Source: Selaginella moellendorffii
Taxonomy: Eukaryota; Streptophyta; Lycopodiopsida; Selaginellales; Selaginellaceae
Assembly: GCF_000143415.4 (NCBI RefSeq)
Contig: NW_003314294.1
Span: forward strand, 1,679,258 to 1,743,257
Direction: 5' to 3'
DNA: 64,000 nt
The translations under genes were made by a program, and so were the position numbers. The notes beneath the pieces were generated by a model. The model saw only the letters and a list, made by a program, of their open reading frames with translations. It was not told the origin of the DNA and made no database searches. Positions 32,947 to 43,922 of the stretch are shown piece by piece (position 1 is the stretch's first letter; each line of letters opens with the position of its first letter).

Positions 32947-34092
32947 GTGGATCCAGTAGCGGTGCTGGAGAATGCAGGCATGTCGACCCTTGATCAGGTA
33001 AGTGAGGTCTTAGAGGAGTATAGGGGATCAGGGAAACAGGTGGAGGCAGCTAAGAAGCGCAAGTACAAGTGGGTTCTCAATTTAGAAGCTGTGCTGTATG
33101 ACATTTTAAGAGACCTTGATAATCAGAGACCAAGCATCACGTTCACTCAACTGCTTCAGCTTGCACCTGGCTTGAGGAAAATTGTTTCTACAGCAATGAC
33201 AGCTCATAAGGAAGTCATGGTTAATTCTGCTTGGTCAGCAGTAGCAAATGTGTCTTCTCTGGCCATGGATGTGGACATAAAGGGGCAGCATATCCAGAAT
33301 TGCTCAATTGATGGTGGCAGTAGGGTGAATATCATTCCAGATGAGATGGTGCACAAGCTAGGACTAGGATCTTTGGTTCTAGTGAATTTCCATGTGAGGA
33401 TGGCAGATCAGAGACGGGTGAAGCCATTGGGAGTGATCACAACTGTGCAGATGGAAGTTGTGGGGCTGATTTTCTTTGCAGACTTTGTGGTGTTAAGGAT
33501 GAGCTTGGGCGAGCTAACTTACTCGTTGCTTCTTGGACGACCTTGGATATTGCAAGCTGATGCTATCCATTATTGGAGGAAGGGCTCCATGAAGGTGAGC
33601 AATGGTAATGTCAGAAAAAGGGTTCAAGTGAGCATTAGAGCCCCACTGCCAAGATCCACAAAGCCAAAAGGACTGAAACCAGATGATGATAGCAGTGATA
33701 CAACTTCAAAAAGTTTGGAGGAAGCAGACAGCAACAATGGCTCAAGCAGCTCAAGTTCCAGCAATGAAGAAGATGCTACCATAGTGCAAAAAGAGACAGT
33801 GCCTTATGAAGATCTAGTACTTCCACCTTTTGAACATGACTCTACTAGTGATCATTTAAAGTTCTGGCTGTGGAGAGGAGACGTGGATTGCAACGTGGTT
33901 AAAGTCAAAGTTCTAGAGTTGACAAAGAATGAGAAGCTGGCACATTATCTGGGGCACTTCCAAGCAGCGGAGGTGGCAGAAAAACCATGGAAAATTCAAG
34001 AAGATCCAGCCACTGAAATAGGACAAAAGGCCAAGCTTGACAAATCTCCAAAGCTTCAGGATTTGAATCTTGGGACGTTGGATGATCCTTGA
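32947..34092 (+). CDS. Gypsy-2 aspartic protease region, open over 381 residues
   Basis: The active-site motif reads CSIDGGSRVNIIP (about residue 118), followed by VNFHVRMAD and LLLGRPWILQADAIHYW, the usual flap and C-terminal landmarks of plant gypsy proteases. The catalytic triplet is DGG rather than the common D-S/T-G. A Ser-rich, acidic linker leads to RT. Upstream gag and downstream RT are separated by stops. Confidence 0.65.
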   Translation: MDPVAVLENAGMSTLDQVSEVLEEYRGSGKQVEAAKKRKYKWVLNLEAVLYDILRDLDNQRPSITFTQLLQLAPGLRKIVSTAMTAHKEVMVNSAWSAVANVSSLAMDVDIKGQHIQNCSIDGGSRVNIIPDEMVHKLGLGSLVLVNFHVRMADQRRVKPLGVITTVQMEVVGLIFFADFVVLRMSLGELTYSLLLGRPWILQADAIHYWRKGSMKVSNGNVRKRVQVSIRAPLPRSTKPKGLKPDDDSSDTTSKSLEEADSNNGSSSSSSSNEEDATIVQKETVPYEDLVLPPFEHDSTSDHLKFWLWRGDVDCNVVKVKVLELTKNEKLAHYLGHFQAAEVAEKPWKIQEDPATEIGQKAKLDKSPKLQDLNLGTLDDP

Positions 34093-34679
34093 CTAGTGAA
34101 GATTGGAGCAGAACTAGAGATGCAACACAAAAGAAAGTTCATGGCACTTTTGCAACGATACATGGATGTCTTTGCCTGGAAATACGAGGACATGAAGGGA
34201 ATGGATCCCAAGTTGGCTATTCCATTAGTACCTGGTGTTGTTCCTATTTGACAACAGCCATACAGGACAAATATGCATTTTTCTAAGGCGGTGCGAGAGG
34301 AGATTGATAAGTTGCAGAGTGTTGGATTTATCTTTGAGGTGGAGGTGAATGAGTGGCTATCTCCTATCATGGTGGTCAAAAAGAAGAGTGTAGCTCTGCA
34401 TGTATGTGTGGATTATCGGAGATTGAATGATGCTACGGTAAAAGACGGTTTCCTATTGCCATTTACTAACACCGTGCTAGATATTGTGGCAGGCCATGAG
34501 CTTTATTCTTTTCTCAATGGCTTTAGTGGTTACAATAAGATCTAGATTGCAGCTGAAGATCAGTTGAAAACAGCTTTTGTGACTGAGTGGGGATGTTATG
34601 CGTATCAGGTGATGCCATTTGGATTATTGAATGCACCAGCAACTTTTCAAAGAGCTGTGACTGCAGCTTTCCAGCCTTA

Positions 34680-35553
34680 GATGCACTAGGGCTCACATCA
34701 ATTCACTCTTTTCGATTTGGGGTTTATCTTTACTTTACTGCTACACTCTTTTGATTTTGATAAAATTGATAATTCTTGATCTTTTTGTTAAATAAAAGAA
34801 CACTAATTGCTATGGAAGTTGGCCCCTATTGGCCTCTATTGTGTCTTGTTCTAGAACCCAGAATTATTGGGTTTGTCCTTTTTTTACTATAGCATTATTT
34901 TTAAAAGTTGTAATAACTAAGCATATCCTATTTTAATGCTATTTAAAAAACCTTTATAAAGCAGATATAAACCATTTCATACTTAAAGAATGACAGAGTT
35001 TGTTGTAGTTGTTTTCCTTTATTCATTTTTACTATATTTTCTTTTAGTTGGTGGGTATTTGCCAAGTGAAGCAACTCAAGATTGTATATCAATTGGTCCA
35101 CAAGATCCACCTTCTCCCCAAGCATATTTTCATGTAACAAATCTGTGTAAAGTTAGGTACTTTAATAATTTTTGGGAAAATGGAGAATATACTGCCTCGG
35201 GAGGAGGAATATATGTCACAATTACTGTTAATACTATGTATAGTAGGGCATCAATTCAACAAGATATAGAACAAGCTTTTAATTTTATATGGATTAGATG
35301 TATATCAGTGCTACGTCAAATGGGTGCTTTTGTTTATTTGAATGATGGAAGTTTATCAGTTAATGTTCAGATTGCATGAAGAAGAGAGTTATTAAAAGAT
35401 CTTGATAGAATTAAAATAACAAAAGAATGTTCATCTTTATAAATACCATTAATATTATTAAAATATATTATTATTTATAAATTTAAAATAAAAATTAATA
35501 AAAGAATATAATCCAGAGTGTAGTATTTAAAACATATAATATAACAGATATTA
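34680..35553 (+). other. AT-rich insertion inside the gypsy-2 RT, with an orphan 129-aa frame
   Basis: The RT frame runs to QRAVTAAFQ just before the insertion and resumes at MEVFLDDFIVF just after. The inserted stretch of about 870 bp is much richer in A/T than the flanks and ends in an A/T run. An open frame at 34,990-35,379 would encode a protein with a hydrophobic N-terminal segment (VVVVFLYSFLLYFLLVGG), likely a signal or anchor, then a Cys-containing, Gly/Ser-rich beta-like region. No family is recognised, and no clear terminal repeats or target duplication were seen. Confidence 0.5.
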
Positions 35554-35555
35554 TA

Positions 35556-36518
35556 TGGAGGTATTTCTAGACGACTTCATTGTTTTTACAGACCGTGGAA
35601 GTCATCTTGCAAAACTAGCATCATGTTTTGAGTGATGCTAGGACGGATTGTTTCTAAAGATGGTCTAGCTGTTGATCCAGAAAATATGAGGTTCATTCAG
35701 GCTTTACCAGCACCAGCAGATGTGAAGCAGTTGCAGGCTTTTCTCGGTCACATGGGATATCATCGCAGGTTTATCCGGAGATATGCTGAAAAAGCTTTGC
35801 CACTGACAGAGTTTCTGCGTAAGGACGTGAAGTATGAGTGGACAGAACTATGGCAGCAGGCTTTGATCTTCTTAAGAAGTTGATGATTACAGCTCCAATT
35901 TTAAGGATGCCAGATTGGGAGCGGATTTTCCATGTACATGTTGACGCATCGGCTGTGGCAGTTGGCTCGGTTTTATGTCAGCCTTTTGAGGATGGCTGGG
36001 ACCATCCATTGAGCTATGATAGCAGGCAGCTTTCTGCAGCAGAAAAGAACTACTCAGCTACTAATCGAGAAGGACTTGGCATGATTTTTGCAGTGCGGTG
36101 GTATCAACATTATCTGCTCGGCAAGGAATTCATTTTTTATGTAGATCACCAAGCACTTAAATACTTGATCTTGAAGCCGTGCAGGACAGGTCGAGTGACT
36201 CGGTGGCTGCTGATCTTACAGGAATTCCAGTTTAAAGTCATGTTAAAACCGGGATGTAGTCACAACATGCCAGATCATCTTTCGAGGCTGTCAACAACAA
36301 CTTTAGATGATCAAGTGGAAGTGGATGATGAGATTCCAGATGCAGATATATTTCTAGTTAGTGAGGAGCAGCTAGATATCCAGTTATTCCAGGTCGAAGC
36401 TGTCCAGAATCATATCAAGAGGTGGCACAGTTTTTGGCAAGTGGTGAATATCCAGAAGATTTTTCAGCCAAACAGCGAAGGTGACTGCTGCTCCAATCTC
36501 GATGATTTACTCTCTTAG
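35556..36518 (+). pseudogene. Gypsy-2 RT end and RNase H
   Basis: It contains MEVFLDDFIVFTDRG (the catalytic DD), then ALPAPADVKQLQAFLGHMGYHRRFI (thumb), a frame shift near 35,880, and RNase H with HVDASAVAVGSVL, YDSRQLSAAEKNYSATNREG and YVDHQALKYL. These are the usual Ty3/gypsy landmarks. Confidence 0.8.
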
Positions 36519-37610
36519 CTGGCCAGCTCTATCATATTGGAAATGATGGAGTGCTGAGACGTTGCATTCTTCCACATGAGGTACCTCAAGTTATTTATGC
36601 TTGTCATGACTCACCTTTCAATGGCCATTTTGGCAAGGATGCTACACTTGAGTTGGTGAAACGAGCAGGTTTTTGGTGGTCGACTATGCACAAAGATGTT
36701 TCTGAATATGTGTGAGGCTGTGATCAGTGTCAACATACAGGCAAACCATCTTGACGTGACATGATGCCACTGAATCTGTTGTCGCAGGTGTTGCCGTTTA
36801 CCAAGTGGGGAATTGACTTTGTTGGGCCTCTGCCAGCGACAAAACACACTTGATGTAGGTACGTTTTGGTTTGCACTGATTACATTATAAAGTGGCCCAA
36901 CAGGTAAAAAAGTTGCTGAGTTTTTGTACGAGCAGGTGATCATTCATTTTGGCTGTCCACTGGAGCTGGTTAGCGGCAGAGGCTCTCATTTCTTGAACAA
37001 AGTGATGGCAGCTCTTACTACACTGTATGGTGTGTCACACAGAAAATCAACGCCATAGTATCCTTGCTGCAATGGAGAAGTCGAGCGAATGAATGGTATG
37101 CTGTGTAATATCATTTCTAAGATATGTTCCACAAGCAGGTTGGACTGGGATAAGAGGCTTCTCGATGCCGTCTGGGCTTACAGAGTAGCTTACAAGGTGA
37201 CTATACTTGCCTCACCGTTTCAGCTGGTTTATGGACAGGAAGCTGTGTTACCAATCGAGCTCGAAATCCCATCTCTTCGAGTGGCTACAACTTATGATTT
37301 AGATTGGAATGGAGCTTTGGCTAACAGATTACAGCAACTAGATCGGTTGGATGAGAGGCGACTTCTAGCTTTTTAGGCTCGTGAGGTGATGCAGCGTTGC
37401 AGAAAAATCTGGCATGACAAGTATATCAAGCAAAAGCAGTTTCTTGTGGGTGATAAAGTTCTTCTTTATGATTCGAAGTACTGGAAAAGGCCAAGAAAGT
37501 TGCAGAACAGATGGACAGGGCCATATTTGGTTGCAGAGGTGTTTGCTAATGGCTCAGTCCAGCTCCAAGATTTTATGGAAATCTTTTGCTGACTCAAGTG
37601 AATGGATATT
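36510..37610 (+). pseudogene. Gypsy-2 integrase with GPY/F module
   Basis: A zinc-binding region (HDSPFNGHFG...CDQCQ) is followed by the core WGIDFVGPLP, then frame breaks around 36,850-36,980. The C-terminal domain (AVWAYRVAYK, SPFQLVYGQEAVLPIE) ends in RWTGPYLVAEVF at about 37,511-37,546. Stops at 36,712 and 36,853 and a frame shift inactivate it. Confidence 0.8.
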
Positions 37611-38129
37611 GCATTAAAAAATATGTGGAGCAACCTTTTCAATGCCTCGAGGACATGGCATCAACTGTTGTGGTGGAATGATGTTGATGGCAAATTGTGT
37701 CTTTTTCTAATTTTTTGCAGTTAAGAGCTTTACAAGAAGAAAATAAGTAGAAGCTGCAAAGATTTTAAAGGAATATCCAAATATTCCAAAAGAATCTGTG
37801 TGTAGAGATCCAGCAGGTGGGATGAAGTTGGTTAGGGCAGTGGAAGAGATGGAGTGTGATGACGAGTGGAACATGGCGAGTAGAGCCAAGGCCAGAGGGT
37901 GTAGTATAGAGGAGAGCAAATATGGTCACACAGTAGATGTGAGTGAGGCGTCGCATGGAGCAGGTTTGGCTTGCAAGCGATTAGAGAGTATGCACTATCA
38001 ACTTGCATTATGAACAGGAGTGGTTATGCTTCTTAGTTGATGTATTGGCGGAGTTGCTTATGAATCAGTAGCAATTTCCTTTTCCATTGTAGTTCTAGAA
38101 GTGTTGACTTGGGATTAGTTTGTGTGTGC
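37611..38129. other. Gypsy-2 3' end, no separate gene supported
   Basis: The integrase tail peters out. A 71-codon open frame at 37,798-38,013 has no recognisable feature. No LTR boundary could be seen. Confidence 0.4.
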
Positions 38130-39822
38130 TTGTAATAGTTGTTAATGCCTTAATTACACACTTTCTCCACCTAACAATCTACTTCAAGTGTTAATGAATA
38201 AATTAATAAGCTATAACAAGTGAATGCTATAATCCTTTCCAACACCTTATGGGCAAGGAAACAAAGTACCAATATAAGCTTAGTATATCATAAATCACTA
38301 TTGAGAACTCAATCAAAGCTATTATAATGTTACTATGTGGAAGTAGACTTTCTTCACTATCAACTAATTTGGGGTTGATCATCGTTTGATTAAGCAACTT
38401 CGTAAATATATTGTTTATTATTACATGGATATAATATAAGTATCACAATGATTTGATCATCAATCGAGCAACACCACGAGTAACACCCATGTCACTACTA
38501 CAAAGGTTTATGTGAGTATCAAGTATCAACTCGATTTGACAAAATGCAATATAAATGCCACACCCCATCGATACAACACTTAACACTACTAACTTTTATT
38601 CACAACATAAACAAGCTTATACCACTCTTTGTTTGACTAAACTCAAAACTAATCCAACACCAAGCTACTCAAGGAGTAATAGCAAAGTTCCCCAAAAACA
38701 AATTGAGGATTGTAACCTAAGTCTTCAATAACAAGCCTAAAAAAAATGGTTTAATGCTTTACCACTATCAATCCCATGATTCACCACTTGTAAGACCATT
38801 ATAACCAACATGCATCAAGATAAAAACTCTTAATTGCATGATGTGAACACGAGCAATGAGTTACACTTCATTGCCAAATTATCTTTCCAAAAGAGAAAAT
38901 GATTTACGTGTTTGATCCTTCATCCCTGATAACTCTCTTTTTCGATTTCATCTTTGATTAAACCTCAAGCTTGCATTCGCACTACGGAGCAACTTGGAAT
39001 AGTCCTAGAGCATTCAGCATCTTAATGCTAGGACCAGCATGCAAAATGGAACCAAACGAAGTCTGGTGTTATTTCAGCATACCAGTGGTTTAACATGAGG
39101 ATATACCAACTAGCATGGTGTGGAACTTGGGCTTACACCCAAGCCGGATGTAGAACAAAAATAGGCACGCAAATAAGAGTTAGACTATGCCTTAGGTTAA
39201 TTGGCCATGCCCGACCTATCCACTATTCCTACCATACATTTGAAACCCCCCATAGCCCCCTCCCTTGAGGAACATGTACTTTGGGATTTCATCCTTAGCT
39301 ATCCTTAGGAGTTAGTCTCTAGGATTAATTTGAAACTTACTAAATATGGAATGACATTAGATTGCAAATTTGAACACGGGATGAATACTATTGTGTTCAA
39401 GACAATCTCTACATTCCATAGATATGCCAAATTAGAAAATCTAGACACTTTCTATAAATAGTAATTGGGACCAAACAAAATTAATACAAGGTGTATGATA
39501 GCAAGGGTGTTTGGCAGACACAGTAAGCTATCATCTAACAATATTGAGAGACTACTCTCAATATGCGAGGATTCTGATAACTAGCCAATGCAAGACAGAA
39601 TGAGATGAGAACTCCTTACTGGGATAAGTATGCTTAGCTAATAACACATAGGAATTCCGTCATTGGTTTAAGTACACTCAAAATGCCCAGTTAGCTCCAT
39701 TAGTACAAAAGAGATTGATAAAGGGTCTAGCAATACTAACCTCTTGGCATCGTGGTAATAAGGAAAAAATATCTGAAAAGACTAGTTGATAGATAGTTTT
39801 TGATACCCACACTCACATTCAC
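38130..39822 (-). mobile_element. Old, rearranged relic of the non-coding LTR element (LTR plus part of the interior)
   Basis: Reverse-complement similarity to the young element at 51,426-57,879 is clear. 38,130-38,990 matches its interior (about 53,100-54,000). 39,000-39,822 matches its LTR from about 52,290 back to the LTR start. The stretch between (about 52,290-53,100 of the model) is deleted. Many substitutions show that it is much older. Confidence 0.7.
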
Positions 39823-42791
39823 AATATTAAAAAAATTCTTGTGTGGTTGAGTGCTAAATTGAAAGAAGGCTATAGAATAAAGGATTTTGCTTCCATATTT
39901 AGAGGAATATGTGTACATTACATGAATATCTCAAGACCATACGTTGGGAAAGGATGTATCCCCTCAAGAGTGTTGTTATGGTTCAAGTGCTTTTTAAAGA
40001 GCTTCTAATGATATAGGGGATATATTTGTCATAGCAAGATAAGAGAAATAAGATATAGAGTGAGCTAGAAAGTGATAAGAGCTGTGTTGGCTAGTGTTTA
40101 CCTAGAGTAAGTTTTGCGAAGGAGATTGGAACCAATTCCCCATCTACATTTTTATATGGAGTCATATATGAAGTTCAAGTGCATCGACAATAAGTTTTCC
40201 CCACCATATTAAAATCATAGTCTTGATGCAACTTTTGTTTTACAACATATTGTAAGCTAGAGCCTTGAGGCATCTATTTACATAGAATCATTGGCATTGG
40301 TAAGTGTTTGAAAAATGTCAAAATAATATTACACACTTGGTGGTTGCATAGGGAGCTATTATGTCATTGGTATGCTTGTGTTAACAAACAAAAGAGGACC
40401 AACTTTTTACAAATGCTATTGTAGAACGGTTTTACAATTTGGCCAGCCCAAACATATGTGCGGCAACTAGGCAGAGGAGTTCAATGCAATAAAGATGGAT
40501 ATGATGAGGGCTCACAATATAGTATTGGTTTCTTAGTTTAAAACTAGGTGAAAATTGGGATTAATGACAATATGTTTATAGTGGATCAAACACTTTTGGA
40601 GGGAGGTATGGTGTAAAGTGGCTTGGTATTTTAAAATGATGATTCTAACTATGGAGTGTCATCCCCTAATTGACATGAGGGATAACTAACATGCTTATAG
40701 TTTGCTTGAGGTCATTTATGTTGAATTTACACAATGCCTTATGAACATATAAATACATGGAATCTGCACATAGTGCGCACTCTCACAAAGAGGCACAAAT
40801 ATTGCCCCACACATATCCTAACAAGACTATTTCAACTAAACAAGCAGAGGGCATGGTGGTAACAAGGTTTCAATTTACAAGTTCTAACATGCAATTGCTG
40901 TAGTATAGTCATGCCTTTGACCTCAAAAGACATTGTTGCACTAACCATTAATGAAATGCAGCTTTGGTCCCTCTTCATGAAGTACATGTGCAAAGTCTTT
41001 CTATTGTCGATACACTTTATGGTTTTCTTTTATTAGGAGCTAGTAGGCTCTATAATTGCACATACAAAAGAAATATGGAATGGCTTGAGTTTGACCACAA
41101 GGTCATGTTACACCTCACACTCATGCTAGAGGTTGGATGTGCATCCCGTAGCACCCTTCCCACGCATGTGTATTTGGAGCATACCATCACGTTTCCAGGA
41201 TTGCCAATGCAAAAAAGAGAGGCATGTTAAATGTCGCTTGAGGCCTATATCCAAAATATAATAGTAGCTCATTATGTTTATCAAAATTGTCATATAATTT
41301 TTGCAACTTATAAAGTGTTATCATCTAGACTCTGCCGAAAAAATATTCATTCTATGTACTACTATATCTTACTCAAACCACTCTAACGCTCACCATGTAA
41401 ACCACTCAACACTTGCCAAAGAGAGGTGACTACTCTATTGCATACCTCAACTTATATAGAAACTACTCTACATTATAATAATAGTCCTTAACCTCTAAGC
41501 TTAAGAAGTAAGTTGACACCTTGGGAGGACATGGCTCTGCATCTATTGGTTTTGATGCTTGGCCATACTCATGATGAAAGACTTGGATAGTAACTCATTG
41601 CCTAACACTGAGAAATTCTATCCTTGTCGCAAAGTAATGGAGTATATATATCTTTGGGGTTGTCATTGCTATCACCAAAGCTTTAAAGTAAGCTCTTTGA
41701 TGAAGAGGTAGATGTTTTATTTTGTGTATCATCCTAGATAGAACAAAAAAAGAAAGCTTAGGTGAAATAGAATTACGTCTAAGTTTAGGCATTTAAAGAA
41801 GAAAGACTCAACCTAGACAATGCTCATTATAGACAAGTATGAAGTAGTTAGGAATGGTTATAAAAATCATGTAGTATATAAAAAGCACTTAGACATGCTG
41901 GAAAAAAACCCCCACTCACTATTGTATTTATTTGCATTGAATTAACTATGTTTTCTCCCACCTATGACTGTTTGTGCAAAATAGAGTTGAGGGAGTGATA
42001 TATACTTATCTTTGCTTATGCCGTTAAGATTCAAGGCTGAGTTCTTTTTTATTCTGTGCTTTGTTTCATACTTACTCATTTTTGGCAACCATGGTGGGAT
42101 AAGCTGTCACTCTTTAACTTGAAAAACAGCTGAGAGAAAAGTGCTTATGAATTCCAAATGTATCTAGCACTAGGAATCACAAGTAAATCTTTTTAGTGAT
42201 TGCAGAGGCATTAAGCCCAGATAACACTAAACGAAGGAGCTCTTTTTGCGATTGCAATGATTTAGTGCCTAGACAACATAAGAAAGATAATTTTTTAATT
42301 ATCACCTAAGTCATAGAGCATGGCATAAGTTTAAAATTGGAGTTTGGAATATATTGCCAAGAAACTCAAGTTCAAATTATTTTGTTAACAATTTCTTGAG
42401 AAAAATCTAAAAGAAGAAGGAATGGAGTTTATTTTATGTGGAAAACACAATTAACTACTTTAGAATTATTTTTTTCTGAGCAAGTTTTCACTTAGGTTAT
42501 TAAAGGACAAATTTTTCAATAGCATGTCACAATTTTTCTAAGCATACATAAGCATGAAAATTGGGCACTTATAACTCTTGTCTTTGACTCCAGCGTAAAG
42601 AGAGTTAGAGCCGACTTTAGTGAAGAACAAATTAGGGAATTATTTGCCTAAATCTTACGAAGCTTTAACAAAAGCAAAATCACAATTAAAATATTGTGTT
42701 GTCTCAAGGCTTTGATCCAAGGTCCTTTAGCTTAGACTATTACTCAGACACAGTTTGAAAGTAGATTTATCCAGCATTTAAATCTTTTAAA
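39823..42791. other. AT-rich intergenic DNA, no gene seen
   Basis: Nearly 3 kb with only short open frames (the longest, 88 codons at 40,964-41,230, has no recognisable motif). No repeat shared with the rest of the window was noticed. Confidence 0.5.
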
Positions 42792-43449
42792 GCTCTATTT
42801 CGTTAAAGTGGGATTTATTCAGTAAAATGGGACTAGGTACAAATTTTCAAGTATTTGAAAATGACGTGAAATTATATGTTTTTTGTCCAGGGGCTAGACA
42901 TATCTGGGGCATGGTGACTAGCGCGGTGACCTTATGTCCAGACTGAGTCCATCTAGTTGTATAATAAATCTCATTGTCAAGGTGAACAAGCCGAATCTGA
43001 AGCTAAAGAAGAGCGATGGCATGCGCGCACACACTATTTGTTTGTTCATTGAGCGTGTGGTGAGCTTTCCAAGATGAACATCATTCCTATTAGCCAGACA
43101 TATAACTTAATGGTGAGAACATTTAGATATTATTCAATGTTATCTTTTTCTAACGAATCTAATTGTGAAGGTGTAGCAAGAGGCATTGCTAGTCTGGAGA
43201 AGTCATTTAACTCATTTGACCCTTAGTGTATTTTCATGAAACTAAATAACATTCATATTATTAAGGAATTTCTCTAGTACCTTTTTTTTACGACATAGAG
43301 GCTTGCATTTCTTTCAAAGGTGATTTAGTAAAAGGCCTGAGGGCACATGCCATTCTATTTCTCAGACCGGTATTAAGATATACTAGTGCAAAGGGAAAAA
43401 GGTATTTGGTGATCAAGTAAATGGCATGAGGGCACACGCCATTATAAGC

Positions 43450-43777
43450 CTAAGCGCTAGTGGACACCTCCTTTTTGGTACTCTCAGCGGTACTATCATC
43501 CTTCTCCGGGTCAGTTGTTTTGCTTTGGATTGTTGTCTCTGACGTTACTGGGGCGTTCTCGATAGTTGTTAATGTTGCCGTTTGTTCAGAAAAATGATCA
43601 CCTGGAGTATAGTACGGGGAGTTTGGAAGACTTATATATTCTACATCTTCACCTATCTCCTTCTCCGTCTCCTTTTCTGCCTCACTTACAGATTTTGTGC
43701 TTGCCATGAGAACGCTCTTCACCCTAAAATATGGAGTTCGTTGTGTTATAAAAGGAAACCAACACACACGCTGCAAG
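43450..43777 (-). CDS. Possible 3' exon near the gene B end of element E, Ser/Thr/Glu-rich
   Basis: After a good acceptor (CCCTTGCAG at about 43,778) the minus strand is open for about 109 residues ending in KKEVSTSA and a stop. It is hydrophilic, rich in Thr, Ser and Glu, with a Lys/Glu stretch and the segment YISLPNSPYYTPGDH. The same exon is at 62,837-63,164 with few changes, mostly silent or conservative, which supports real coding. It could be a separate small gene or an alternative last exon of gene B. No domain is recognised. Confidence 0.45.
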
Positions 43778-43922
43778 GGAATGATGGTACATAAAGCACG
43801 TAAGCCCACAATATGGGTTTATGTGCCATTAATATGGGCCACACGCCATATTATTAGATTTATGCACGTGTGATTGGTAAATGCATATGTCACATCATCT
43901 TTGTTTTACCTCACACACTATA

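Larger units (their letters stand above)
31140..37610 (+). mobile_element. Degenerate Ty3/gypsy element (plus strand), gag to integrase, split by an insertion
   Basis: Order: gag (31,180-32,460) with Cys-rich zinc knuckles, protease (32,947-34,092), RT (34,100-34,679), an AT-rich insertion (about 34,680-35,553), the rest of RT and RNase H (35,554-36,500), and integrase (36,510-37,600). Many stops and frame shifts are present in gag and integrase. No LTRs could be defined. Its start abuts the truncated minus-strand element at about 31,000. Confidence 0.8.

Noticed and set aside
40964-41230. 88-codon frame in the AT-rich stretch
   Set aside because: Isolated, no motif, no second copy, length expected by chance.
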